This document shows, in pieces, positions 1-9,980 of a stretch of 64,000 nt of DNA; position 1 is the stretch's first letter; each line of letters starts with the position of its first letter. Below the pieces are notes generated by a model. That model saw nothing but the letters and a program-made list of their open reading frames with translations, searched no databases and was not told the origin of the DNA. The DNA comes from Paludibacter jiangxiensis (GTDB lineage Bacteria > Bacteroidota > Bacteroidia > Bacteroidales > Paludibacteraceae): positions 1-64,000 of the forward strand of contig CAMBSB010000004.1 in the NCBI GenBank assembly GCA_945870155.1. The letters run 5' to 3'. The translations under genes were made by a program, and so were the position numbers.

Positions 1-92
1 ATATATTCAAGTTTTATGCCGCCTAACCACAATTCTCTTTCGTCAGCAAAAACATGAACATCATAACCAAATCCAACTCGTATATTATTCAT
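1..92 (-). CDS. ispF: 2-C-methyl-D-erythritol 2,4-cyclodiphosphate synthase, N-terminal part
   Basis: Only the first 30 or so codons lie in the window; the gene runs off the left edge. The reverse strand from the ATG at 92 reads MNNIRVGFGYDVHVFADE and continues LWLGGIKLEY. The GFGYDVH block is the IspF hallmark: D11 and H13 are two of the metal ligands at the active site. The following LGG(I/V)xxxY stretch also fits the family. The enzyme closes CDP-ME 2-phosphate to the cyclodiphosphate in the cytoplasmic MEP isoprenoid pathway. Its place just downstream of porV matches the porU-porV-ispF order I recall from P. gingivalis. A strong terminator lies between porV and this gene, so it is probably transcribed separately. 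Confidence 0.87.
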   Translation of the reverse strand, partial: MNNIRVGFGYDVHVFADERELWLGGIKLEY

Positions 93-142
93 AATGTATA
101 ACTTAGTTCATTATTAAAAAAAATAGTTGATTTAACATATAC

Positions 143-188
143 AAAAAAAACGATTGATTCAAGCCTTTCGGAACGAAACAATCGTTTT
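143..188 (-). terminator. Rho-independent terminator of porV
   Basis: Reading the minus strand just after the porV stop, AAAACGATTG pairs with CAATCGTTTT (10 bp). A smaller TTTCG/CGAAA hairpin sits in the loop, and a run of eight T follows. The position 25 bases past the porV stop fits an intrinsic terminator. Confidence 0.8.
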
Positions 189-212
189 AAATATTATAAA
201 AAATAAATTGTC

Positions 213-1337
213 CTATTTAACCAAAGTTTTAAGTCCAAAAAGATCAAATGTCAAAGAAAAACGCAGGGTTTTGTCAAGTGGATTTGTTTGAGACTGAGCA
301 ATAACGTAACCAGCATCTAGTTGGAAAACATTTAATTTAAAGCCTGCACCAACAGTGAAATACTTGCGGTTACCTTTATTTGCATGTTCATTAAAATATC
401 CGGCACGTACAAAAAACTGTTTATTATAAGCATACTCTGCACCTACCGACCACATAACTTCAGTCAATTCTTCAGAGAAACCACCTGGAGCATCACCAAA
501 AGATCTGAAAACACCCGAAAGCATAGATATTTTGTTATAATCGGTAGAATCATTTGGAGTTGGTACCAACAATTTATTAATATCTGCACTTACAGAAATT
601 TTTTGAAAATCATCAATTGGATAATCAAAAGATGTTCCTAATCGGAAATTTGTAGGGATAAAATTATTTGTTAAAGATTTATCATATGATATTTTAGCAC
701 CTAAATTTGATAAATTTGCACCAAAAGACAATAAACCTTGACCTGTTGAAAAATCAATAGGTTTCCTGTAATAAGCCGAAACATCAGCAGCGACTGAAGC
801 ACCAGGATACATTTCACTTCCTCCTGCTTGATTTACTCCATTGTTTAAGTCAGAATAAATTAAACGAAGCGCTACAGAAGCTGAAAAATTTTCGGAAAGC
901 ATTTGAGAATAAGCCACATCCAAAGCTAATTCAAGTGGATGTGATGCACCAGCAGGTAATCCCAACTGATCCATTAAAGTAATTTCGCCCAAAGAGAAGT
1001 AACGAAAAGAAGCACTTAATGCCTGCCGTTGATTAAATTTATAATAACCTGAAAGATAGGCTAAATCAATATCCGTAACTAACTGGCTTAACCAAGGAGT
1101 GTATGATAAAGAAAAACCAGCTTCACTTTCCATAAAAACGTATTTGGAAGGATTCCAGAATTGTGAATTAACATCCGGTGTAGTTGCTGCTCCTACATCA
1201 CCCATACCACCAGCTCTTGCATCAGGTGCAATTGTTAATGACGGTACTGCTGTAAAAATAGGATTATTAGGCTCCTGAGCCTTTATACTAAACGTTATTA
1301 GCAATAATACAGTTAAAGATACGAGATTTTTTTTCAT
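213..1337 (-). CDS. porV: T9SS outer-membrane protein PorV (LptO family)
   Basis: This 374-residue protein has a signal peptide (residues 1-20, cleavage after SIKA) followed by a FadL-like outer-membrane barrel. The segment SLTIAPDARAGGMGDVGAAT near residues 33-52 is typical of PorV. In characterised species PorV shuttles T9SS cargo from the translocon to the sortase PorU on the cell surface. It lies directly downstream of porU, which supports the assignment over the related PorQ/PorP barrels. Strand-like alternating hydrophobic segments continue to the end, which finishes in LTFDLFGLKTLVK. A TATTTTTGC promoter box lies 20 bases upstream, so porV can be transcribed without porU. Confidence 0.9.
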   Translation of the reverse strand: MKKNLVSLTVLLLITFSIKAQEPNNPIFTAVPSLTIAPDARAGGMGDVGAATTPDVNSQFWNPSKYVFMESEAGFSLSYTPWLSQLVTDIDLAYLSGYYKFNQRQALSASFRYFSLGEITLMDQLGLPAGASHPLELALDVAYSQMLSENFSASVALRLIYSDLNNGVNQAGGSEMYPGASVAADVSAYYRKPIDFSTGQGLLSFGANLSNLGAKISYDKSLTNNFIPTNFRLGTSFDYPIDDFQKISVSADINKLLVPTPNDSTDYNKISMLSGVFRSFGDAPGGFSEELTEVMWSVGAEYAYNKQFFVRAGYFNEHANKGNRKYFTVGAGFKLNVFQLDAGYVIAQSQTNPLDKTLRFSLTFDLFGLKTLVK

Positions 1338-1356
1338 TCAAAATTTATTTTAATAT

Positions 1357-1365
1357 GCAAAAATA
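1357..1365 (-). promoter_or_regulatory. Bacteroidetes-type -7 box upstream of porV
   Basis: The minus strand reads TATTTTTGC, matching the TAnnTTTG consensus of the Bacteroidetes primary sigma factor, 20 bases before the porV ATG. It would give a very short leader. Confidence 0.5.
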
Positions 1366-1416
1366 CATTTTTATTTTTATAAGTCGACTATTATAAACTA
1401 ATAATTATTGATTTTA

Positions 1417-4400
1417 TTATTCAACTATCAACATTTTATTTGTTTTGGAATAAACATCACTGTCTTTGGTACTGATGCTAACTCGATATAAATAAATTCC
1501 AGATTTAACTTTTACACCATCATTTCCAACTAAATCCCAATATATTTCGTCGGCATTTGTTTGTTTGAAGGCCCAAATTTTACGTCCAGCCAAATCAAAA
1601 ATTTCAATTGTTGTATTTAAAATTGTTTCCGGTCTATCGTGCTCAACAATTATTCTGGTGTCTGTTTTAACCGGATTTGGGAAATTGCTTACTTTAAAAA
1701 TTTGAGGTAATAAATCATTTACAACTTCAAAATCGATAGTACTAACACTTGAATTATTTAACAAATCCCATGCTCTGAAAGTCAATGTATGTTTTCCTTC
1801 AGTCATAACCGGTAATTTAAACCTAACTACACCTTTTGAATATTCGTTTGGTACGGCTTCGAAATAATCATTTATAATATATGATTTTTGTGCATCTTGG
1901 TCTATAGTTAACATAAGGTCATGTCCTATTCCACTTCCTACTCTATTGATTCCACTTACATCTTCAATTTCAGCTATAAACATCGGCGATTGATTCACCT
2001 TATCACCCGATACAAAGTTTTCTGAATTTAAGAACAATTGTAATTTCGGACCTTCAATATCATTAGCGACATTTACATTTGTTCCTCCAACAATGAAATT
2101 CTCAAAATATCCCTGAGCTTCTTCATTCGTTGTTTTGTCGTAAGCATAATAGTTAATTCTACCAGCACCATAATTGTACTTAATGTCTTTTGGCAACATA
2201 AATGTGAATGAAAACAATCCATTCTTCACTTCAGCTTTACCCGAGAACAATGTATTTACCCTATCGATATATGAATATGCACCATCGTTATGATTATTTA
2301 GAGTGGTAATTTTTTGTGCTTTATCATATACTATTCCATGTAATTCTCCATTAAAGGATGTATTAATATTACCACTGGCATCAACAATATTCCCTTTGAT
2401 AGTTACAACCGAAAGAGCTCTTAGCGTATCGTTACCAAATGAAGTGCTTTGATTAATGTTGGTTGTTTTTACTGAATAATTAGTTGGATAATTAAGTTTT
2501 AAAGCCGGATCGCCCAGATATACATAAGACAATTTATTTATTTCTGAACCAACATTATTTTTTGCTCTTGAAATAATATCACCAACCCTCAAATGTTTTC
2601 CATTTTCTTTTTTAAATAAATTATCACCAACTAATTTATTAATATTAAAGTTTTGCGATGCATAAACAGGACGTGCAGCCGAAAGGATTCCGATACCACC
2701 ACCACTTCTATTCAACACAACTTGCTCGCCAGCAGATACTGTCTTTCTGTCGAACATTAAAAAATCGCAAGTTGCACCTATCCAGAGTGGTAAATTTTTA
2801 TTGGACATATTAAGAACATCGTTATTTGTAAGTACTTGCTCATCAGTCCATCCCGTAGTTCCAGCATGACCAGTATAATTTAACACCAACATTCCTGATC
2901 TTAACATATTTTGAAACTGTGTTCTCGCTAAAGGATATGAATCGCCACTAGCTGACTTTTCTTGCAAATAAGCATCCAAATAAATTTTGTTAACCTGAAA
3001 CGATGGATATGTTCTTGATATTGTTGAAGCAATACTATCAGCTTGTTTAACATGCAAAGCTCCGTCGCCATCATCAGCTACAAAACAAAGTTGATTCTTC
3101 CAAATACCTTTTTTAGTATTTTTCATGTACTCAATAGTTTTATCAACTACATTTTTAGCCTGAGTTGTGTTAGTTACAGTAAATCTTCCCACACCAATAT
3201 CAAGCAAATGTGATGGCACCTGAGTCCCCTCGTTATCATCAAGGAAAGCAAAATAATCATCTGTAACATACGATAATGTCTCAACTAAGGAGTTTTCGGC
3301 CTGATAAGTAAGAATAAAGTTTTCGCCAGAATTTGGAATTATTTTTCTATTGTCATAACTACCTTTGCCAAATAACAAAAGATATTTTGGCATATCATTC
3401 GTATTTCCGGTAGCTAAAGCTCTGTCATAAAACATCTTCATTAACCATCTATAGGCTGTTGCATCAGGTGTACCTGATGAAAATTCATTATAAACTTGTT
3501 CGGTAGTTACAACAGCAACATTCATTTGATCAATTTCGCGATGTGCTTGCGCTAATTCTTCGGCTTGAGTTAAAAAATTCGGGTGCGTTAAAATAACAAA
3601 TTCAACTGGTGTTAAAGCATGTAAATTTTGATTTGTAACGACCCCTATTGTTTCAGGCTTTGGAAACGATGAAGATGCAGTTGGATCAATGGCTAAATAT
3701 CGTTTCAATTGATTGCTCTGACCATAAAATGATAATGCACCACTAACTGAAGAAGTTTCAATTCGCGATATATTTTGTAAATCTGAAATATCCCAAATTT
3801 GAACATTGGCATTTGCATCGGATAAAATATATTGATTATTACCATCTTTGCCAAAATTATCCACATTTTGAAATGCCATTTCAGATCCAGCCATTTTTAG
3901 AGCTCTTCGGCAATTTATTTCTAAATAATTTAAATAACCAACTGATGTTGATGTTGGTTTATTATATAGAATATTAAAATTCAATGTTCCTGTTTGCGGA
4001 CTGAAAACAAAATTGCCATTAGCAGCTTTTGCTTTTTCATAGTGGTCATTTTCAGTACGTTTTGGAATAGATAATGATTTCTTTTGACTTCCATCCAATG
4101 ACAAATCAAAAGTTGAAATAGCAGATGACACTCCAGCTACATCTAAACGTACTTTGGTTGAATTTGAGTTAATCGCATTTGGAAAATTAAACGAAATATT
4201 TTTTATATCACTTGAAATAAAAGTTTCACCATAAAACTCTTTTCCTGAATTACCCAAACTAGTTATTTCTTTTTCATAGACTTGATAATCAACAAACTCA
4301 TTAACTTGAAATATGTCAGGGTTACTACTTAAAACTGGAGTTTTAACCTCAATTTTTTTACCAACTCCAGCATCGGAAGTAACAAAATAGTAACCATTAT

Positions 4401-5217
4401 TTGAATATGGATTAATTTGATGAGTGAACATAGATTTTGAGGAATCATAAACCCATTTTTGAATGCCTTGAGCATAAAACAGCACATAATCGCCTGCATT
4501 AAAAACGCCATCACTGCCTTTTTCCATATAAATTGATAACTCAGGAAGATCATCAATTTTTGATTGCAAAAAACTTTGTTCTAAAACAGCTCCACCATAT
4601 CCAAAAATTCTCACATTAGCCGGAGCAACTCCCATAGAATTTAAATCATCAAAAGTGAGTTTATATATACCAGAGTTAGCTATTTTAATTTTTACAAATT
4701 TGCCTTGTTTTAAAACTGAATTTGTGGCAAACGAATGTATTGAAGCCGATTGCACTTTCTTTATTGATTGCTTTTTAACAAACTCTAAATCAAATGATTG
4801 TAATTTTAAAATATTGTTTTGTTTTTTTACAAATGGTAGTATTTTTACATCAAGATATGAATTTGTTCTTTCCCTCAATATTTCAGATTTAATTTCTACA
4901 TTTTCACCGAAAACCATTTCAGGAGTAATCAGGTTAAGTTCCTCTAATGTAAGTTTAACATAAACTTCATTAGCTATTTGTACCTCATAATTTTGAGATA
5001 TATCAATCAATATTCTTTTATTAAAATAAGGCAGATAGTTTTCGGCGGGATATAATGCACCTTGAAAAGAAATTACATTTTTAATATTACTATTCAATTG
5101 CCATTTTTGAGTGGATTGCCAATTTAATGTGTAAGATTCTTTTTTTAATTCGGTTTGTGAAAAAAGTGTTAAAGCAAAAAAAACAAGAATCAAAAGTGAA
5201 AATATTTTATATCTCAT
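1417..5217 (-). CDS. porU: T9SS C-terminal signal peptidase/sortase PorU (family C25)
   Basis: This very long protein (1266 residues from the ATG at 5217) has a signal peptide MRYKIFSLLILVFFALTLFS. I chose this ATG because the longer reading frame starts at a TTG five codons upstream and would spoil the signal peptide. The gingipain-like C25 domain is in the middle. The catalytic His lies in NYTGHAGTTGW (H784) and the Cys in GATCDF (C817). Their spacing of 33 equals that of gingipains and of P. gingivalis PorU. The C-terminus (about residues 1180-1266, NFPNPVKTDTRI onward) is a type A T9SS sorting domain, as in PorU itself. PorU cleaves the sorting domain of T9SS cargo and attaches the cargo to A-LPS. 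The neighbouring gene is porV, its known partner. Confidence 0.93.
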   Translation of the reverse strand: MRYKIFSLLILVFFALTLFSQTELKKESYTLNWQSTQKWQLNSNIKNVISFQGALYPAENYLPYFNKRILIDISQNYEVQIANEVYVKLTLEELNLITPEMVFGENVEIKSEILRERTNSYLDVKILPFVKKQNNILKLQSFDLEFVKKQSIKKVQSASIHSFATNSVLKQGKFVKIKIANSGIYKLTFDDLNSMGVAPANVRIFGYGGAVLEQSFLQSKIDDLPELSIYMEKGSDGVFNAGDYVLFYAQGIQKWVYDSSKSMFTHQINPYSNNGYYFVTSDAGVGKKIEVKTPVLSSNPDIFQVNEFVDYQVYEKEITSLGNSGKEFYGETFISSDIKNISFNFPNAINSNSTKVRLDVAGVSSAISTFDLSLDGSQKKSLSIPKRTENDHYEKAKAANGNFVFSPQTGTLNFNILYNKPTSTSVGYLNYLEINCRRALKMAGSEMAFQNVDNFGKDGNNQYILSDANANVQIWDISDLQNISRIETSSVSGALSFYGQSNQLKRYLAIDPTASSSFPKPETIGVVTNQNLHALTPVEFVILTHPNFLTQAEELAQAHREIDQMNVAVVTTEQVYNEFSSGTPDATAYRWLMKMFYDRALATGNTNDMPKYLLLFGKGSYDNRKIIPNSGENFILTYQAENSLVETLSYVTDDYFAFLDDNEGTQVPSHLLDIGVGRFTVTNTTQAKNVVDKTIEYMKNTKKGIWKNQLCFVADDGDGALHVKQADSIASTISRTYPSFQVNKIYLDAYLQEKSASGDSYPLARTQFQNMLRSGMLVLNYTGHAGTTGWTDEQVLTNNDVLNMSNKNLPLWIGATCDFLMFDRKTVSAGEQVVLNRSGGGIGILSAARPVYASQNFNINKLVGDNLFKKENGKHLRVGDIISRAKNNVGSEINKLSYVYLGDPALKLNYPTNYSVKTTNINQSTSFGNDTLRALSVVTIKGNIVDASGNINTSFNGELHGIVYDKAQKITTLNNHNDGAYSYIDRVNTLFSGKAEVKNGLFSFTFMLPKDIKYNYGAGRINYYAYDKTTNEEAQGYFENFIVGGTNVNVANDIEGPKLQLFLNSENFVSGDKVNQSPMFIAEIEDVSGINRVGSGIGHDLMLTIDQDAQKSYIINDYFEAVPNEYSKGVVRFKLPVMTEGKHTLTFRAWDLLNNSSVSTIDFEVVNDLLPQIFKVSNFPNPVKTDTRIIVEHDRPETILNTTIEIFDLAGRKIWAFKQTNADEIYWDLVGNDGVKVKSGIYLYRVSISTKDSDVYSKTNKMLIVE

Positions 5218-5346
5218 GTGGTTTTCATGCAAATTAATTACAAATTATTACAAAAAATTCATCATCTTGTCATAAAAAATTCAGTGAACAATTAATATGA
5301 AACGAATTATCAAATAAATTATTACATAAGAAGATTTTATCTAACT

Positions 5347-5958
5347 TCATTTAACTTTAAAATCAAACATTTTTATATTATTTATATAACCTTCAAGTCT
5401 ATCGCCAATTGCAACTTTGCCAACTCCGACAGGGGTTCCAGTAAACAAAATATCTCCAATTTTCAAAGTAAAGTAACGACTGACATAAGCAATAAGTTCA
5501 TTAACAGGAAATATCATATCAGCTGAATGACCAGTTTGAACTCTTTTAGAATTTAAATCTAAATGAAAATGAACATCTTGAATATCAGAGAATTGTTCTG
5601 CCGGTAAAAAATTACCTATAACAGCTGAATTATCAAAAGCTTTGGAAATTTCCCAAGGTTTACCTTCATTTTTTAATTTTCTTTGTAAATCTCTGGCGGT
5701 AAAGTCAACACCTAAGCCAATTTCGGAAAAATAACGATGAGCAAATTTTGCATCGATATTTTTACCAATTTTATTGATTTTTATAATCAATTCGGTTTCG
5801 TAATGCAATTCTTCCGAAAAATCAGGAAGATAAAAGGGTTTGTTGTTTTTTAACAGTGCGGTGTCCGGTTTCATAAAAACCACCGGTTCTGTTGGATTTT
5901 TGGAATTTAACTCTTTATTGTGCTCAATATAATTCTGACCGATTGCAAATATTTTCAT
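5347..5958 (-). CDS. Fumarylacetoacetate hydrolase-fold protein (acylpyruvase-like)
   Basis: The 203-residue product is a single FAH domain, the short form seen in FAHD1-like acylpyruvases and oxaloacetate decarboxylases. It begins MKIFAIGQNYIEHNKEL, the usual entry strand with the Y-x2-H element. The metal-binding acidic pair sits in ELHYETELIIKI, and GLGVDFTARDLQ with GDILFTGTPVGVG are conserved family segments. The family cleaves C-C bonds of beta-diketo acids using Mg2+. The physiological substrate cannot be read from the sequence. The gene follows rex by 13 bases and is probably co-transcribed with it. No FAH-linked catabolic genes are nearby, so metabolite repair is a plausible role. 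Confidence 0.85.
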   Translation of the reverse strand: MKIFAIGQNYIEHNKELNSKNPTEPVVFMKPDTALLKNNKPFYLPDFSEELHYETELIIKINKIGKNIDAKFAHRYFSEIGLGVDFTARDLQRKLKNEGKPWEISKAFDNSAVIGNFLPAEQFSDIQDVHFHLDLNSKRVQTGHSADMIFPVNELIAYVSRYFTLKIGDILFTGTPVGVGKVAIGDRLEGYINNIKMFDFKVK

Positions 5959-5971
5959 TTTATTTATTTAT

Positions 5972-6655
5972 TTATTTTAATTTTTTCTTACAACTTTCAC
6001 ATTCTTTTATGGCATTTAATCTGTTAAACATTACAGCTAAATGTGCATAAATAGAAGTATTTTGTACAATTACATTCTCTGGAACACGTATTCTGAAAGG
6101 AGTGAAATTCCAAATTGCTTGAATTCCTCCGGCTATCATAACATCACAAACCTCTTGAGCTTTATCAACCGGCACCGTGAGAATTCCAATATTTATATTT
6201 GTTTTCTTTTGTAGCTCGACAAAACGATCTAAATGATGAATTGGAATTTTATTAATATTGGTGCCAGTTAATTCATGTTTTACATCAAAACCAGCAACTA
6301 CCTCAAGACCAAATTGTTCCAAACCATTATCATGCATCAAAGCACCACCCAAACTCCCAACTCCAAACAAAAAAGCTTTATGTGAATTTGTAAAACCTAA
6401 AAAATCCTCTAATACATCAACTAATTCCTTAACATCATATCCTACTCTTGTTCTACCATTTACCTGAACATAGGATAAATCTTTGGCAACCATGGATGCA
6501 TCTACAGCAATATTTTTTGCAATTTGAGTTGACGAAATATTCAACTCTCCTTCTTTTAAAATTAATTGCGCATAAGCCAAATACCAAGGTAAACGTCTTA
6601 AAGTCGGTTCAGGTACTTTATAAATAGGTTTGATTTCATTATCGTTTAATTTCAT
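5972..6655 (-). CDS. rex: Redox-sensing transcriptional repressor Rex
   Basis: This 227-residue protein has the Rex layout. Residues 1-85 form the winged-helix DNA-binding domain (PEPTLRRLPWYLAYAQ, then SSTQIAKNIAVDASMVAKDL). Residues 90-215 are the Rossmann domain with GVGSLG at 98-103 and the family segment GFDV. Rex senses the NADH/NAD+ ratio and represses fermentation and respiration genes when NADH is low. The tail ends CESCKKKLK, a CxxC pair that could bind a metal or form a disulfide; I do not know a role for it. The gene is divergent from leuS, with a 307-base spacer. Confidence 0.93.
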   Translation of the reverse strand: MKLNDNEIKPIYKVPEPTLRRLPWYLAYAQLILKEGELNISSTQIAKNIAVDASMVAKDLSYVQVNGRTRVGYDVKELVDVLEDFLGFTNSHKAFLFGVGSLGGALMHDNGLEQFGLEVVAGFDVKHELTGTNINKIPIHHLDRFVELQKKTNINIGILTVPVDKAQEVCDVMIAGGIQAIWNFTPFRIRVPENVIVQNTSIYAHLAVMFNRLNAIKECESCKKKLK

Positions 6656-6962
6656 ACTAGATTTTTAAAGGATTATTTGACAATTAAATGGAAATACTTT
6701 AATATTGAAGCATTTCACTAAAAGTAATATGTGAAAAGATTAACCGATTTACAAATTAAAAATTTAATTTATATTTTTGTTTGACCTGCAAAAATAATCA
6801 TTTTTCTCATAAAGTAACAATTGTTTATTGATAAAAAACTCAAAATGTGAAATATAGCTTCTAATAAGGTGATTTTCCGATAAAATGTTTAACTTTGCAT
6901 GATTTAAAAAAAATTGAAAAATATATCATAATAAACTGATAATCAAACATAAGTATTAACAC
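6656..6962. promoter_or_regulatory. Divergent rex/leuS promoter region
   Basis: This 307-base AT-rich spacer holds two good Bacteroidetes -7 boxes. On the minus strand TATTTTTGC lies at 6788-6796 (rex, leader about 130 bases). On the plus strand TAACTTTGC lies at 6890-6898 (leuS, leader about 60 bases). Two TGTGAAA half-sites (near 6730 and 6846) resemble half of a Rex operator, but no complete TTGTGAA-N-TTCACAA site is visible. A perfect 10-bp palindrome AACAATTGTT sits at 6816-6825. Confidence 0.55.
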
Positions 6963-9956
6963 ATGGAGTATAATTTTAGACAACTGGAACAAAAATGGCA
7001 ATTGTATTGGAAAGAAAACAGCATTTACAAAACTACTGAAAACCCATCAAAACCGAAATATTATGTATTGGATATGTTTCCATATCCTTCTGGAGCTGGA
7101 TTACATGTAGGACATCCACTTGGATATATAGCCTCCGATATTTTTAGCCGTTACAAACGCTTGCAAGGATTTAATGTACTTCATCCTATGGGCTACGATG
7201 CTTATGGTTTGCCTGCCGAACAATATGCAATTCAAACCGGACAACATCCGGCTGTAACCACCAAAATTAATATCGCCCGTTATCGCGAACAACTAGAAAA
7301 AATTGGTTTTTGCTATGACTGGGATAGAGAGATACGCACTTGTGAACCAGATTATTATCATTGGACACAATGGGTTTTTATAAAAATGTTCAATCATTAT
7401 TTCGACACTAAACATCAGAAAGCGCAATCCATTGAGTTACTTGTTAAAATGTTCGAAACATCAGGTACAGAAGGCATTTCTACTAATTGTACTGAAGAAT
7501 TAAGTTTTACTGCCCAAGAATGGAACTCGAAATCGGAAAAAGAGCAACAAGAAATATTGCTGAATTACCGAATAGCATACTTGGCCGATTTAAAAGTAAA
7601 TTGGTGTCCTGAACTTGGTACCGTACTGGCAAACGACGAAGTGAGCGAAGGTGTTTCGGTACGTGGTGGACATCCGGTAGAGCAAAGAGTTATGCGTCAG
7701 TGGAGTTTACGTGTTTCGGCTTATGCTCAGCGTTTACTCGATGGATTACAAACGGTTGATTGGACAGATTCACTCAAAGAAACACAAAAAAACTGGATAG
7801 GACGCTCAGAGGGGGCAGAAATGAATTTTAAACTCTCGCAAGGTGAATTAGAAGTTTTCACTACCCGTGCCGATACCATTTATGGTGTTACTTTTATGGT
7901 TTTGGCTCCTGAAAGCGATTATGTAAAAATCTGTACAACACCTGAACAAGCTGCCGCTGTTGAAGCATATATTGCAGCTACAAAAAAACGTACTGAGCGT
8001 GAACGCATTGCCGACCGACGAGTAACAGGAGTTTTTTCAGGCTCGTATGCCATTAATCCAGTAAGTGGTACTGAAATACCAGTTTGGATCTCGGATTATG
8101 TGTTAGCTGGTTATGGAACTGGCGCCATTATGGCTGTGCCTGCTCACGATAGTCGCGATTATGCGTTTGCAAAACATTTTGGATTAGATATCATTCCGTT
8201 AATTGAAGGATGCGATGTAAGCGAACAGAGTTTGGATGCCAAAGAAGGCATTATGAAAAACTCTGGATTTCTGAACGGACTCACTGTAAAAGAAGCAATT
8301 GCGGCAGCTAAAAAATACATTGCTGAAAATGGAATTGGACGAGTAAAAGTGAACTACCGTTTGCGCGATGCCATTTTCAGTCGTCAACGCTATTGGGGTG
8401 AACCATTTCCTGTTTATTACAAAGCAGGTTTACCATATATGCTCGACGAAAGCAAACTTCCACTCGAATTGCCCGAAGTAGACAAATTTTTACCAACCGA
8501 AAAAGGCGAACCACCACTGGGTCGTGCTAAAGGTTGGGAAGTGGAAGGTTTTCCGTTGGAACTAAACACCATGCCCGGTTTTGCCGGTTCATCGGCTTAT
8601 TACCTGCGCTATATGGATCCTAAAAACGATAAAGCATTGGTAAGCCCCGAAGCTAATCAGTACTGGCGCAATGTAGATTTGTATATTGGTGGTACTGAGC
8701 ATGCTACAGGTCACCTGATTTACAGTCGTTTCTGGAATAAATTTCTGTTCGACCTTGGCATCGTTTGCGAAGAAGAACCATTCAAAAAACTGATTAATCA
8801 GGGAATGATTCAGGGGAGAAGCAATTTTGTGTATCGCATAATTTTTATTATAAATGATGGGAGAAGATTTGAATTATTTTTGTCTTATAAATTCTATAAT
8901 GAAATAAAAAATAACATACTTTACCCATTTCCACTTCTTTTTGAATCATGGTTTTCAACTTTGAATTCAGAGATAAAAATTCAGTTTGGTGAAAATTATT
9001 TGATTGATAATGGAATTGATGTTGAGAGTTATTTTACATTATCTAAAAAAATAAGAGAAAAAAGTTTAGATGAGACAGTCAATGAAATTTTTCAAGAAGA
9101 TTTAAATATTGATTTACTTCCATTTGAAGTAATTGTTCAGAATATTCATTGCGACGTAAATATTGTTTCGAACGATGTACTTGATATTGAAAAGTTTAAA
9201 GCATGGAGACCAGAGTTTGCTGATGCTGAATTTATATTAGAAGATGGTAAATACATTTGCGGTTGGGCTGTCGAAAAAATGTCTAAATCGATGTATAATG
9301 TTGTCAATCCTGATGATATTGTTGAAAAGTATGGTGCTGACACTTTGCGTTTGTACGAAATGTTTCTGGGTCCATTGGAACAGTCTAAACCATGGGATAC
9401 CAATGGTATAGATGGTGTACACCGATTCTTGAAAAAACTTTGGAGTTTGTTTTACAAGGACGATAATTTGTTGGTAAATAATGATTTACCTACTGCAGAA
9501 GAACTTAAAACATTACACAAGACAATCAAGAAAATAACATTTGATATTGAAAATTTTTCATACAATACTTCCGTTTCGGCATTTATGATTTGTGTAAATG
9601 AACTCTTTACACTGAAATGTAATAAAAAAGCAATTCTAGAACCTTTAACAATATTACTTGCTTCTTTTGCACCACATATTGCTGAAGAATTGTATCATAT
9701 CTTGGGGAATGAAACAACGGTTTGTGATGCAGTTTTCCCTGTATGTAATGAAGAATATTTAGTGGAAAGTTCAATTAAATATCCTATTTCTTTCAACGGA
9801 AAAGTACGTTTTATGTTGGAGTTACCTGCTGATATGCCCAAAGAAGAAGTGGAAAAAACGGCAATGTGTAACGAACAAACTATCAAACAGTTAGCCGGAG
9901 CTAGTCCTAAAAAAATAATTGTAGTGCCAGGTAAAATTGTCAATATTGTAATGTAA
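6963..9956 (+). CDS. leuS: Leucyl-tRNA synthetase with an expanded segment before KMSKS
   Basis: Class I synthetase of 997 residues that charges tRNA-Leu. The HIGH motif is HVGH at 48-51, inside [15 protein letters not shown]. The editing (CP1) domain occupies roughly 225-420, with the threonine-rich [15 protein letters not shown] loop. The second catalytic half carries the tryptophan-rich [17 protein letters not shown] and [15 protein letters not shown] is intact at 772-776, followed by the anticodon-binding domain. Between SNFVYRI (620-626) and H729 ([10 protein letters not shown]) there are about 102 residues. From memory, other Bacteroidetes LeuRS have about 20 there. The insertion is in frame and low-complexity AT-rich, and both flanks match the family, so the gene looks functional. 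It probably heads an operon with the next three genes. Confidence 0.96.
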   Translation: MEYNFRQLEQKWQLYWKENSIYKTTENPSKPKYYVLDMFPYPSGAGLHVGHPLGYIASDIFSRYKRLQGFNVLHPMGYDAYGLPAEQYAIQTGQHPAVTTKINIARYREQLEKIGFCYDWDREIRTCEPDYYHWTQWVFIKMFNHYFDTKHQKAQSIELLVKMFETSGTEGISTNCTEELSFTAQEWNSKSEKEQQEILLNYRIAYLADLKVNWCPELGTVLANDEVSEGVSVRGGHPVEQRVMRQWSLRVSAYAQRLLDGLQTVDWTDSLKETQKNWIGRSEGAEMNFKLSQGELEVFTTRADTIYGVTFMVLAPESDYVKICTTPEQAAAVEAYIAATKKRTERERIADRRVTGVFSGSYAINPVSGTEIPVWISDYVLAGYGTGAIMAVPAHDSRDYAFAKHFGLDIIPLIEGCDVSEQSLDAKEGIMKNSGFLNGLTVKEAIAAAKKYIAENGIGRVKVNYRLRDAIFSRQRYWGEPFPVYYKAGLPYMLDESKLPLELPEVDKFLPTEKGEPPLGRAKGWEVEGFPLELNTMPGFAGSSAYYLRYMDPKNDKALVSPEANQYWRNVDLYIGGTEHATGHLIYSRFWNKFLFDLGIVCEEEPFKKLINQGMIQGRSNFVYRIIFIINDGRRFELFLSYKFYNEIKNNILYPFPLLFESWFSTLNSEIKIQFGENYLIDNGIDVESYFTLSKKIREKSLDETVNEIFQEDLNIDLLPFEVIVQNIHCDVNIVSNDVLDIEKFKAWRPEFADAEFILEDGKYICGWAVEKMSKSMYNVVNPDDIVEKYGADTLRLYEMFLGPLEQSKPWDTNGIDGVHRFLKKLWSLFYKDDNLLVNNDLPTAEELKTLHKTIKKITFDIENFSYNTSVSAFMICVNELFTLKCNKKAILEPLTILLASFAPHIAEELYHILGNETTVCDAVFPVCNEEYLVESSIKYPISFNGKVRFMLELPADMPKEEVEKTAMCNEQTIKQLAGASPKKIIVVPGKIVNIVM

Positions 9957-9980
9957 AAAGTGATTTATAAAGGCTTTTTT

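Noticed and set aside
6656..6962. Rex operator in the rex/leuS spacer
   Set aside because: Only single TGTGAAA half-sites are present; the paired operator is not seen.
8820..9150. Frameshift or sequencing error in leuS
   Set aside because: The added segment is in frame, both flanks match the family and KMSKS is intact, so it is a real insertion.
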